64,000 nt of DNA, taken from the NCBI GenBank assembly GCA_964565925.1, contig CAZMGV010000017.1:27185-91184 (forward strand). The letters run 5' to 3'. Below are positions 1-8,187 of the stretch, piece by piece. Numbering within the stretch: the first letter of the stretch is position 1; each line of letters begins with the position of its first letter. A program made the position numbers and the translations under genes. This DNA comes from CAZMGV01 sp964565925. Its GTDB lineage: Bacteria > JAGRBM01 > JAHCIT01. Below the pieces are notes generated by a model. That model did not search any database, had not been told where the DNA came from, and saw only the letters and a program-made list of their open reading frames with translations.

Positions 1-3000
1 CGAGCGACACGCTCGTCGTGCTGTCGGTCGTGACGATGTTGCTGTTGGCGTCGAGAATGTTGACGGTCAGCGACTGCGTCTGGTCGGAGGCCTTGTTCAC
101 CGGTGCCGACAGGAACGCGAGCTGCGTCGCCGCACCCGGCGTGATGTTGAACGTGTTCGAGGTCGCCGCCGTCAGCGCGCCGCTCGTCGCCTGCAGCGTA
201 TAGCCCGTACTGGTCTTGTTGAGACTGACGGCGGGGAAGGTCGCCGTTCCGGCCACAGCGGCCGTGCCCGTTCCGCCCGAAAGCGTCGAACCGCCCGGGT
301 TCGCCAGAATGCCGAGCGTAATCGTGTTGGTCGCACCGGTGCACAGATTGCTGTTGGCGTCGAGAATCTGGACCGCCACCGACTGCGTCGCTCCGGCGGC
401 GGCGTTACCGGGCTGCGTAGACCACGCGAGTTGCGACGGCGCGCCCGGCGTGATGTTGAACGTGTTGGTCGTGGCGGCGGTGAGCGCGCCGCTGGTCGCC
501 TGCAGCGTGTAACCGATGCCGGTCTTGTTGAGGCTCACGCTGCTGAACGTCGCCACACCGGCGACGGCGGCCGTGCCCGTCCCGCCCGAGAGCGTCGAGC
601 TGCCCGGGTTCGCGAGAATCGCCAGCGTGACCGTGTTGGTCGCCGTGGTCGCGTTACCGGCGGCGTCGAGAATCCCCACCGCCACCGTCTGCGTGGCGCC
701 GGCAACGGCACTGCCCGGCTGGGTGTTGATCGCAAGCTGGGCCGGGGTGCCGGGGGTGATGTTAAAGGCACCGCTGGTCGCGGTCGTCAGCACCGGGGAC
801 GACGACGCCTGCAGCGTGTAACCCGTACCGGTCTTGTTCAGGTTCACCGACGGGAAGGTCGCCACACCGGATGACGCGGTAATGGGTCCGCCGCCCGTGA
901 TCGTCGAGCCGCCCGGATTCGCCAGAATGGCGAGCGACACGCTCGTCGTGCTGTCGGTCGTGACGATGTTGCTGTTGGCGTCGAGAATGTTGACGGTCAA
1001 AGATTGCGTCTGGTCGGAGGCCTTGTTCACCGGCGCCGACAGGAACGCGAGCTGTGTTGCCGCACCCGGTGTGATGTTGAACGTGTTCGAGGTCGCCGGC
1101 GTCAGCACGCCGCTGTTGGCCTGCAGCGTATAGCCCGTACTGGTCTTGTTGAGACTGACGGCGGGGAAGGTCGCCGTTCCGGCCACGGCCGCCAGTGCCG
1201 TTCCGCCCGTGAGCGTCGAGCCGCCCGGGTTGCTCAGGATCGTGAGGCCGACGTTGTTCGTGGCGCCGGTGCAGAGGTTGCCGTTGGCGTCGAGGATCTG
1301 CACCGCCACCGACTGGGTCGCTCCGGCGGCCGCATTACCGGGCTGCGTCGACCAGGCGAGCTGCGCGGGGTTGCCCGGCGTGATGTTGAACGTGTTCGAG
1401 GTCGCCGCCGTCAGCGCGCCGCTGGTCGCCTGCANNNNNNNNNNNNNNNNNNNNNNNNNNNNNNNNNNNNNNNNNNNNNNNNNNNNNNNNNNNNNNNNNN
1501 NNNNNNNNNNNNNNNNNNNNNNNNNNNNNNNNNNGTGATGTTGAACGTGTTCGAGGTCGCCGCCGTCAGCGCGCCGCTGGTCGCCTGCAGCGTATAGCCC
1601 GTACTGGTCTTGTTGAGGCTCACACCGTTGAAAGTGGCCACGCCCGCCGAGGCCGCGAGTCCGGTTCCGCCCGTGAGCGTCGAGCCGCCCGGGTTCGCCA
1701 GCAGCGCCAGCGTGACGGTGTTCGTCGCGGACGTGACGAGATTCCCCGCGCTGTCCAGGATACTGACCGCCACCGTCTGCGTGGCGCCCGCCTGCGCGTT
1801 ACCGGGCTGCGTGGTGATGGCGAGCTGCGCCGGGGTGCCGGGAGTGATGTTGAACGTGCCCGAGGTCGCCGCGGTCAGCGCGCCGCTGGTGGCCCGCAGC
1901 GTGTAGCCCGTGCCCACCTTGTTCAGGTTCACGGACGGGAAGGTCGCGAGACCGCCGGAGGCCGTCACCGCTCCGCCGCCCGTGAGCGTCGAGCTGCCCG
2001 GGTTTGCCAGGATCGCCAGCGAGACGCTGGTCGAGTTGTCGGTGGTGACGAGGTTCGCGCCCGAGTCCAGCACCCGGACCGTGAGCGACTGCGTCTGGTC
2101 GGCCGCCTTGTTCACCGGCGCCGCCTGGAAGGCGAGCTGGCTGGGCGCGCCCGGCGTGATGTTGAACGAGACGGTCGTGTCGGACGTGAGGCCGGGGCTC
2201 GTCGCCTGCAGCGTGTAGCCCGTGCCCACCTTGTTCAGGTTCACCGACCCGAAGCTCGCCACACCGGACGAAGGCGCCAGCGCGCCGCCGCCCGAGAGCG
2301 TCGCGCCGCCCGGGTTGCTCAGGATCGAGAGCGTCACGAAGTTGCTCGCGCCGGTGGCGATATTGCCGAAGGCGTCGAGGATGGTGACCGAGACGGTCTG
2401 CGTCTGGTCGGCCGCGAGGTTGCCCGGCTGCGCCGTGACCGAGAGGCTGAACGCCGGACCGGGCAGGATATTGAACGCGCCCGAGACCGCCGGCGTCAGC
2501 ACCGGCGAGGACGTCGCCTGCAGCGTGTAGCCCGTGCCGGTCTTGTCGAGGTTGACCGAGCCGAAGGTCGCGGCGCCGCCGGTCACCGTGACGGCCCCGC
2601 CGCCCGTGAGCGCCGAGCCGCCCGGGTTGTTGAAGATCGCGAGCGACACGCTGGTCGTGCTGTCGGTCGTGACGAGGTTGTCGTTCACGTCGAGGATGTT
2701 CACGGTGAGCGACTGCGACTGGTCCGCCGCCCGGTTGAGCGGCAGGCCGGTGAAGACGATCTTCGTCGCCGCGCCCGGGGTGATGTCGAACGTGCCCGAG
2801 GTCACCGGCGTGAGCGCCGGCGACGAGCTCGCCGTCAGCGTGTAACCGGTGCCGGTCTTGTCCAGGTTCACGCCCGGGAACGACGCGATACCGGACGCCG
2901 CCGTCACGGCGCCGCCGCCCACGAGCGTCGAGCCGCCCGCGTTCGTGCCGATTGCCAGCGTCACCTGCGTCGTGCTGTCGGTGAGCACCGTGTTGCCGAA

Positions 3001-3190
3001 CGAATCCCGGATCGTCACCGTGACGGGCTGCGACTGGTCGGCGGCAATCGTCGCGGGGGGCGTCTGGAACGCCAGCGCCGCCGCCGGGCCCGCCGTCACC
3101 GTCACCGGGATGTTCACCGGCGGGATCGCGAACGCCTCCGACTGCGCCTGCACGGTGAACGCGCCCGCCACGGTCCCGGCCGTGTAGGTG
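1..3190 (-). repeat. Tandem ~300-312 bp coding repeats with a 930-bp higher-order period
   Basis: Repeat units of about 300-312 bp follow one another through the lipoprotein gene, most easily seen by the recurring GTGATGTTGAACGTG and GTGTAGCCCGTGCC phrases. Bases 1-240 and 931-1170 are nearly identical (the first 69 bases match perfectly, with a few percent mismatch after that), so three units form a higher-order repeat of 930 bp on the left side. Units near the gene start (about 2200-3190) are more diverged. Confidence 0.85.
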
Positions 3191-3870
3191 TTCTGGCTCT
3201 GGCCGTTGGCGCCGGAAGTCGTGGACGCGCTGCCCACCGAACCCACCGCGGGCACGACAGACCAGTCGAACCCGACGCCTTCGATCGCCTGCCCCTGCGG
3301 GCCGGTCAGCTGGACCACCAGCGGATCGGCGAGGTCCTGCTGCACCGGCGCCGACTGGCTGCCGCCCGAGACCAGCACCGCCACCGGCGGGCCGTTCTGG
3401 TCGACGGCGTCGATCGGCACGGTCTCGCTGGCCAGCTGGAGCTGCTTGGTCGTGGAGCCTTCGTAGTAGTGGTAGTCGTGCGCGGGGCCGGCGGGCGTGA
3501 GGTCGCGGACCACCACGGCGCTGAACGTCGCGTTGACCCCGGTGGGGACCTGCTTGATGTTGAACACGATCACGCTGTCGCTGGAAGTGCACTGCGCGCC
3601 GGCGGAGATGTCGCCCGCCTGGCACTGGTCGAGAATGGACGAGTTGGTGGGGACCACGAGAATCTGGTCGTCGGAGAAGCTGCCCGCCGTCGTGGTGAGT
3701 CTCACGTAGCGGATCTCGTTCAGGTCGAACGCGCCGGTCGCGCTGCCCAGCGACAGCGTCACGCGGGAATTTTCCGCCGTGGGCTGCTGCAGGCACGACG
3801 CCGTCGTGACAACGAGCATGGACACAAACGTCCAGCCCAGGAACCGGTGAAGGGTTCTGATAGATTTCAC
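1..3870 (-). CDS. Giant Ig-like-repeat surface lipoprotein (3' end outside window, interrupted by assembly gap)
   Basis: Starts at a GTG (3868-3870) 7 nt after a GGAG ribosome site. The N-terminus is a lipoprotein signal ending in a lipobox, ...VVTTASC, so the mature protein is probably anchored in the outer membrane. After a unique region (about residues 30-150) and a Big_1-like Ig domain (about 150-255) come about ten Ig-like repeats of 100-104 residues. Each shows the pattern ADQTQSLTV.ILD..GN, then LANPGGSTLTGGG, then NLNKTGTGYTLQATS. The frame is open on both sides of the N run, but the 100-N spacer shifts it, so a direct translation falsely stops just left of the gap. About 1290 residues are visible. 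The specific function is unknown; adhesion or surface-layer roles are typical of such repeat proteins. I am sure it is a secreted repeat lipoprotein. Confidence 0.85.
1435..1534. other. Assembly gap of 100 N between identical 55-mers
   Basis: Exactly 100 N. Bases 1380-1434 and 1535-1589 are the same 55-base sequence. The gap is therefore a scaffold join inside the tandem repeat, not a measured distance. Merging the two 55-mers removes 155 bp and restores the reading frame of the lipoprotein, but extra repeat units may be missing. Confidence 0.95.
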
Positions 3871-4453
3871 TGTGACACTCCCCGGACCCCGCTCCGCTCA
3901 CTGGAACGGAAGTCCCTCCGACAACTCTGCTGGCAACAACTGCCGCAACGTCCACGCCGGAACGCCGTTCCCCCCGCGGTTTACGGCTCCGGATGGAGCC
4001 GCTCGCAGGGGGAACTAACGTGCCGGAAATACGGACATTTAGCTGACGTGAAGTTTAACTTAAGCCCCGGTAACCTCAAAGGTAATGGGTCACACTCTGG
4101 CGAACTTTTGCGGATAGATTTTCGCCGTGGTCACCCGTCACGCAACCCCTGTCCGCCGGGGGCAGAATCTTCCGTGACCCCTGTCACATTAACGCTCCCG
4201 GAGGGTGCCCGACCGAGTCAATTCGCTACATTCGGGGAGCAACCCGGGGCCTGCCCGTCGACCGGGAAGGACCACATTGCGGCGCGTCAGCGGCGGCCCG
4301 CCGGTGGATTTTCACCTCTCTTTACACGCGAATTCCGCCCGCCGCCGCCCGGCCAGCAACCGGCAGCGACCTCCAGCGACCGGCAATTGCGGACCACCGG
4401 CAACGGGACAGGCGGAGCCGTGTCACTTCCAACACCCCGGAGGGAGCGATAGA
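3871..4453. promoter_or_regulatory. Divergent intergenic region (583 bp)
   Basis: Lies between the lipoprotein gene (leftward) and the radical SAM gene (rightward), so it must carry both promoters. A 7-bp perfect hairpin, cggctcc/ggagccg, sits at 3984-4001. A stretch around 4040-4115 is less GC-rich than its surroundings and is the likeliest promoter zone. I could not assign clear -35/-10 pairs. No convincing gene is present; an in-frame ATG at 4205 exists but the translated stretch up to 4453 is low-complexity Arg/Pro. Confidence 0.5.
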
Positions 4454-6004
4454 GTGAGCCTTCAGGTTATGAAACCCGCCCGCAAAATCCTCCTGATCGC
4501 TCCGGAGAACACGTTCGGAATCGGCTTCGCGCTCATTCCGAACCTGGGCATGGGGTATGTGGCCACCGCCGCGAAGGCGGCCGGATTCGAGTTCGACTGG
4601 ATGGACGCCGCGTGCGAGCGGTTCACCCCCGAACAGGTCGCCGCGAAAATCCGCGCGGGCCGCTACACGGCCGTCGGCCTCAATGTGTTTACGGCGTCGT
4701 TCGGCCCCGCGAAGCGGCTGCTGGACGAGGTGGAGAAACTGGTGCCGCTCCCCCCGGTTATCCTGGGCGGCCCGCACCCGACGTTCGAACCGGAGGAAAC
4801 CTTCCGCGCCATCCCGCAGGCGGACTATCTGTTTGTCGGCGAATGTGAAGAGGGGCTCGCGCCCTTGCTGGAGCTGCTGGCGGCCAGAGATAGCGACGGC
4901 GCGGCGCCGGCTGAAACGGAATTAGCAAAGATTCCGAACCTGGCGTGGCGTATTCCGCACCCCCACCCCGTCTTAACAGACGACCCTCCCCCCTCCAGGG
5001 GGAGGGAAGAAACGGTTTCCCGCCTCCCCCTGGAGGGGGGAGGCAGTTCGCGTGAGCGAACGGTGGGGGTGAGGTTAAACCCCCGCTCCTTCGTGACGGA
5101 CCTGAACCGCATTCCCATGCTGCCGTGGACGGAGATCCGGCCGGACAGATATCCGCTCGCGCCGAACGGCATCTTCTCGAAGCGCAACCGCATCGCGCCG
5201 ATGATCGCCACGCGGGGCTGTCCGTATACGTGCACCTTCTGCGGCGCGCCCAACTCGATGGGCGCGAAAATCCGCACGCGGTCGCCGGAAAATCTCATCG
5301 AGGAGATCCGCTGGCTGCAGCGCGACTTCGGCATCCACGAAATCCACTTCATGGACGACAACTTCACCCTCGACCGGCGTTTTCTGCGCACCTTCTGCGA
5401 GACGGTCCTGCGCGAGAACCTTAAATTCGACTGGGCCTGTCCCAATGGTGTCAGACTGGATTCGCTGACGCCCGAGACCCTGCCGCTCATGGAGAAGGCC
5501 GGGTGCTATTCGTTCGCCGTGGGGATCGAGAGCGGGAGCCAGCGCGTGCTGGACATGATCGAGAAGAAACTGACGAAAGAGACGATCAGTGAGAAGGTGA
5601 ACCTCGTCCGCCAGCTGACTGATATCCGGATGACCGGCTTCTTCGTGATCGGCCTGCCGGGTGAAACCGAAGCCGAGGTGAACGAGACCATCGATTTCGC
5701 CTGCGAGCTGCCGCTCCACCGGGCCAATTTTTTCAACTACTCGCCGTTTCCGGGCAGCCCGATCTACAACAGGCTCAAATCGGAAGGCCGCCTCACCGGC
5801 CTGGACCTCTCGAACCTGTATATCCACCGCGTCGAGTTCGCGAGCGACGAACTGGGCAAGGCGAAACTCGCCCGCCTCCAGCGCAAGGCGTATCTCAAGT
5901 TCTATCTGCGGCCGGGGGTCCTCATGGGACTCGCCGGCGAGGTGAAGAGCTTTTCGCAGATCGCGACGATCGGACGGCGGGTCGGGCTACTCATGGGGGC
6001 GTGA
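4454..6004 (+). CDS. B12-binding-domain radical SAM protein
   Basis: Predicted 516-residue cytoplasmic enzyme. I chose the GTG at 4454 because GGAGGGA (4439-4445) lies 8 nt upstream; an in-frame ATG at 4469 is the alternative. Residues ~5-150 form a B12-binding-like Rossmann domain (LIAPENT..., ILGGPHPTFEPEE) without a DxHxxG motif. The radical SAM core follows with the 4Fe-4S motif GCPYTCTFCGAP (Cys 256, 260, 263), FMDDNFTLD and GIESGSQRVLDMI. The substrate is not predictable; relatives act as methylases, cyclases or oxidoreductases of lipids and cofactors. Residues ~169-206 are encoded by a palindromic repeat in the linker between the two domains. The 3' end overlaps the convergent pentapeptide gene by 18 bp. 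Confidence 0.88.
   Translation: MSLQVMKPARKILLIAPENTFGIGFALIPNLGMGYVATAAKAAGFEFDWMDAACERFTPEQVAAKIRAGRYTAVGLNVFTASFGPAKRLLDEVEKLVPLPPVILGGPHPTFEPEETFRAIPQADYLFVGECEEGLAPLLELLAARDSDGAAPAETELAKIPNLAWRIPHPHPVLTDDPPPSRGREETVSRLPLEGGGSSRERTVGVRLNPRSFVTDLNRIPMLPWTEIRPDRYPLAPNGIFSKRNRIAPMIATRGCPYTCTFCGAPNSMGAKIRTRSPENLIEEIRWLQRDFGIHEIHFMDDNFTLDRRFLRTFCETVLRENLKFDWACPNGVRLDSLTPETLPLMEKAGCYSFAVGIESGSQRVLDMIEKKLTKETISEKVNLVRQLTDIRMTGFFVIGLPGETEAEVNETIDFACELPLHRANFFNYSPFPGSPIYNRLKSEGRLTGLDLSNLYIHRVEFASDELGKAKLARLQRKAYLKFYLRPGVLMGLAGEVKSFSQIATIGRRVGLLMGA
4958..5071. repeat. 114-bp palindromic element inserted in frame in the radical SAM gene
   Basis: Two perfect 21-bp inverted arms (4985-5005 and 5023-5043, core ctccaggggg) are separated by 17 nt and enclosed by perfect 10-bp outer arms cacccccacc (4958-4967) and ggtgggggtg (5062-5071). 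A small hairpin gttcgc-gtga-gcgaac (5046-5061) lies between them. The 114 bp equal exactly 38 codons, start on a codon boundary and contain no stop in the gene's frame. The encoded peptide is Pro/Arg/Gly-rich and unlike a folded domain. Confidence 0.8.
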
Positions 6005-7030
6005 GGGGCCCACAATTATACCGCCCTTAGGCTTTTCGATTTTCTTTTCTTTAATCCCCTTATTGGCAGGAGGGTCTTTGGTTTTCCTCATGTACTTAAA
6101 TGCGTCAGCGAAACTTAGCCTCAACCGTCCATCTTTTCGCTCGAACACCTCAGTATCTTCAGTAGAAATCGGTAGGCCGATACACCCTTCCGTTTTCATC
6201 CCCGTAATTTTAGTGCTGCGCAAACTCATATCGGTCAGATTGCACTGATTGAAATCAGTCAACACGATTAGCGCAACATCAACCTTTGAATTGCTAAAGT
6301 CTACATTTTCAAAAATTGTTTGGACAAATACAGAATTTTCAAAAGATATATTATGATAATTCAGATTATTTAGTTTAATGTTTTTTATGCAAATCTCACT
6401 TAAATCGATATAAAAGTCATTCTCATACTTATTTATGCGTCCAATAATATCCAATGCAATTTTGGAATCTTGGCTCGGGGGCAGATCACCTATTTCGTAA
6501 GGTGCCAATACGTCCTCTTTCAATTTATCCACATCACGATTCCAATGTTCTGCTGGATATCGGAGTTTTTGCTTTATGAACGAAGAGATTACTTCAACTA
6601 CGCCTCGATAAAAATCCGGATGATTTAATGCAATATGTTCCAACATATATAGACCTCCAATGACTTCACAGTCTTTGTCACTAGAGATCATTTTTACAGA
6701 TTCGGAGAATTTGATTGATGCCTTTTCGGACTCCAAAACCTCTGTATTTTTCTGACTAATCTTAATTTGTTCAATTGCTACAAAGGTTTGTCGATTTGTC
6801 GATTCGGCCCGACGCCATGCAACCGATAATCCAAAAAATGCAATCGCCCCACCAACAACTTTAATCCATGCATCGACAACTAAACTATTGCTGTCGTTAA
6901 TAACAGAGTTGGGTTCGAGCAGGAACCGTATCAAAAACCACGATGATGGCAAAAAGGCTACGAACAACAGAAGCAAACAGACAACGGGATATCGTTTAAA
7001 TAGCTTCATCGCTTTATCGAGTGGAGTCAC
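5987..7030 (-). CDS. Membrane-anchored pentapeptide-repeat protein
   Basis: 347 residues. Two transmembrane helices lie near the N-terminus (about residues 14-38 and 50-70). They are followed by a charged helical stretch containing the motif IGGLYMLEHIALNHPDFYRG that recurs in membrane pentapeptide-repeat proteins, then degenerate pentapeptide repeats (about 205-270, for example NLNYHNISFENSVF) ending in a basic tail. Base composition is strikingly AT-rich compared with both sides, which suggests recent acquisition. Its start overlaps the stop of the upstream small gene by 4 nt (ATGA), so the two are translationally coupled. Its last residues (GPSRPHE) are read from the antisense strand of the radical SAM gene end. 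The function is unknown; a signalling or defence role is only a guess from the island context. Confidence 0.8.
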   Translation of the reverse strand: MTPLDKAMKLFKRYPVVCLLLLFVAFLPSSWFLIRFLLEPNSVINDSNSLVVDAWIKVVGGAIAFFGLSVAWRRAESTNRQTFVAIEQIKISQKNTEVLESEKASIKFSESVKMISSDKDCEVIGGLYMLEHIALNHPDFYRGVVEVISSFIKQKLRYPAEHWNRDVDKLKEDVLAPYEIGDLPPSQDSKIALDIIGRINKYENDFYIDLSEICIKNIKLNNLNYHNISFENSVFVQTIFENVDFSNSKVDVALIVLTDFNQCNLTDMSLRSTKITGMKTEGCIGLPISTEDTEVFERKDGRLRLSFADAFKYMRKTKDPPANKGIKEKKIEKPKGGIIVGPSRPHE

Positions 7031-7245
7031 ACTTTTTCGATTTCAATAGGTGGCCCGCAATCGCCAAATGGCTGATCTTGCCATGCGCGAATTCCGGATA
7101 TCTTCACTCGTTTTTTTGCGTCCGGACATTTAAAAGTGCGCTCACTGTTATCCGGGATTTCTTCGTCATGCGAAACTAATTCATGAACTTTATTGCATAG
7201 AGGGCAATTTTTATCGAGGCGGTGATACCAACTCATAATTTTCAT
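7027..7245 (-). CDS. Small Cys-rich (zinc-ribbon-like) protein
   Basis: 72 residues. It contains CPLCNKVHE (residues 14-22) and later single cysteines (FKCPD near 40, GDCGP near 63), which suggests metal binding. I do not recognise the family. It is the first gene of an AT-rich two-gene unit, with a 4-nt ATGA overlap into the pentapeptide-repeat gene. No Shine-Dalgarno sequence precedes the ATG at 7243-7245; a second in-frame ATG follows 3 codons later. The start codon lies inside a perfect palindrome. Confidence 0.65.
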   Translation of the reverse strand: MKIMSWYHRLDKNCPLCNKVHELVSHDEEIPDNSERTFKCPDAKKRVKISGIRAWQDQPFGDCGPPIEIEKV

Positions 7246-7261
7246 TTATACCATAAATGAA
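7241..7261 (-). promoter_or_regulatory. Palindrome over the start codon of the AT-rich operon
   Basis: Perfect 8-bp arms ttcattta / taaatgaa with a 5-nt spacer, covering the ATG of the 72-residue gene. On the minus strand the centre reads GGTATAAAT, which could also serve as a -10 box. It may be an operator or a translation-blocking hairpin. Confidence 0.5.
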
Positions 7262-7435
7262 ATTCATATTTCAATCACAATAATACTCACACAATTAAGA
7301 CCAGTGCCTATAGAATCATCACAGTCGCCCTTCACCTCTCCGCATTCAGGATTGGCAGCCGTTTCCCGCCATCCCCCAAATTGAGTCCCCTCACTTCATC
7401 TCCTGCAAAATCGGATAGCCGCGTAGCCCGGGGCC

Positions 7436-7888
7436 TCACTTATCCGGCGTGAGCAGCGGGAACTGCGCCGCCGGGTTGGGACCCCCGTATTCATACCGGC
7501 CCGCGCTGCCGCAGTAGATCCGGTAGTCCGTGTCCACGAGCCAGGTGCTGACCACCCGGTGCCCGCAGGCGTTCGACGCCGCGTCGGTGCAGTTGCGGCT
7601 CACGGTCTCGTAGACGTAGTAGCTGTGCGCCCGGCCGGTGGTTGTGTCCGTCAGCGTGAGGGTGGCGTTTTCCACCTTTGATACGGGGACGAGCAGCCCG
7701 CCGTCGCAATCGATAGCCTCGACGGAACTGCGGTAAACCGCCTTCGCGTTGTCGCGGGTCCGGATCCGCACGTAGGACGACGTCTTTTCGCCGACGAACA
7801 GCTTTTCGAGACACGCGGGCAGCAGCACGAGCGCCGTTAGCAGCAGGGTCAGCGGCACACGCGGGCGCTTCAGGACGGTGAATTCCAT
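7436..7888 (-). CDS. Small hypothetical lipoprotein
   Basis: 150 residues from the ATG at 7886-7888. The N-terminus has Lys/Arg, then a hydrophobic core ending in the lipobox LLPAC, so it is probably a secreted lipoprotein. The mature part is a beta-type domain with four further cysteines (CDGGLLVP, NCTDAASNACG, YCGSAGR) that could form two disulfides. I do not recognise the family. A longer in-frame start at 7951 is rejected because the extra residues are encoded by the edge of an intergenic repeat. No strong ribosome site is visible. Confidence 0.6.
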   Translation of the reverse strand: MEFTVLKRPRVPLTLLLTALVLLPACLEKLFVGEKTSSYVRIRTRDNAKAVYRSSVEAIDCDGGLLVPVSKVENATLTLTDTTTGRAHSYYVYETVSRNCTDAASNACGHRVVSTWLVDTDYRIYCGSAGRYEYGGPNPAAQFPLLTPDK

Positions 7889-7952
7889 GCGGGGGAGTGT
7901 AGCCGGGTTGCGGCGGCGAGAGGAACTCACCCCGCCAGCGGACTGGCACACG

Positions 7953-8050
7953 CCGTTCGCCCTGAGGAGCGAAAGCGTCTCGAAGGGTCGAACGGCTCAA
8001 ACCGTGTCCTTCGAGACGGCTTGCACTGCAAGCCTCCTCAGGACGAACGG
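7953..8050. repeat. Intergenic imperfect inverted repeat (ccgttcg...cctgagg / tcgaagg type)
   Basis: The left half (ccgttcgccctgagg ... tctcgaagg) and the right half (ccttcgagacgg ... cctcaggacgaacgg) are reverse complements apart from a small internal insertion. The phrase matches a REP-like palindrome that I recall from many proteobacterial genomes; the exact family is not assigned. It lies just upstream of the small lipoprotein gene. Confidence 0.65.
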
Positions 8051-8090
8051 TTTTCGGATTCCGTCCGGACAGGTGTGCCGGACTAGCTGA

Positions 8091-8187
8091 GGTCCCCCTC
8101 TCTGCATGGGAGAGAGGGGTGGCGCGCCTGCGCCGGGGTGAGTCCGTTCACGGGGCCGGGGTGAGTCCGCCAGCGCCGGGGTGAGTC
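8091..8187. repeat. Hairpin repeat followed by three ggggtgagt direct repeats
   Basis: Hairpin cccctctc/gagagggg (8095-8119), second hairpin ggcgc/gcgcc (8121-8134), then three copies of g(c/g)gccggggtgagt at about 8131, 8154 and 8174. The same two-hairpin plus ggggtgag layout is seen in the right half of the element at 4958-5071. The last copy abuts the stop codon of the methyltransferase gene. Confidence 0.65.

Noticed and set aside
431..3955. Long plus-strand and alternative minus-strand open frames over the lipoprotein gene
   Set aside because: They are shadows of a high-GC repeat gene; their sequences are Arg/Ala-rich, and the frame with the signal peptide and domain repeats is on the minus strand.
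4205..4453. Extended start of the radical SAM gene
   Set aside because: The preceding codons form an Arg/Pro-rich stretch; the GTG at 4454 has a good ribosome site.
8131..8187. Three ggggtgagt direct repeats as a CRISPR array
   Set aside because: Units are short (about 13 bp), spacing is irregular (20-23 bp) and there are no unique spacers or cas genes.
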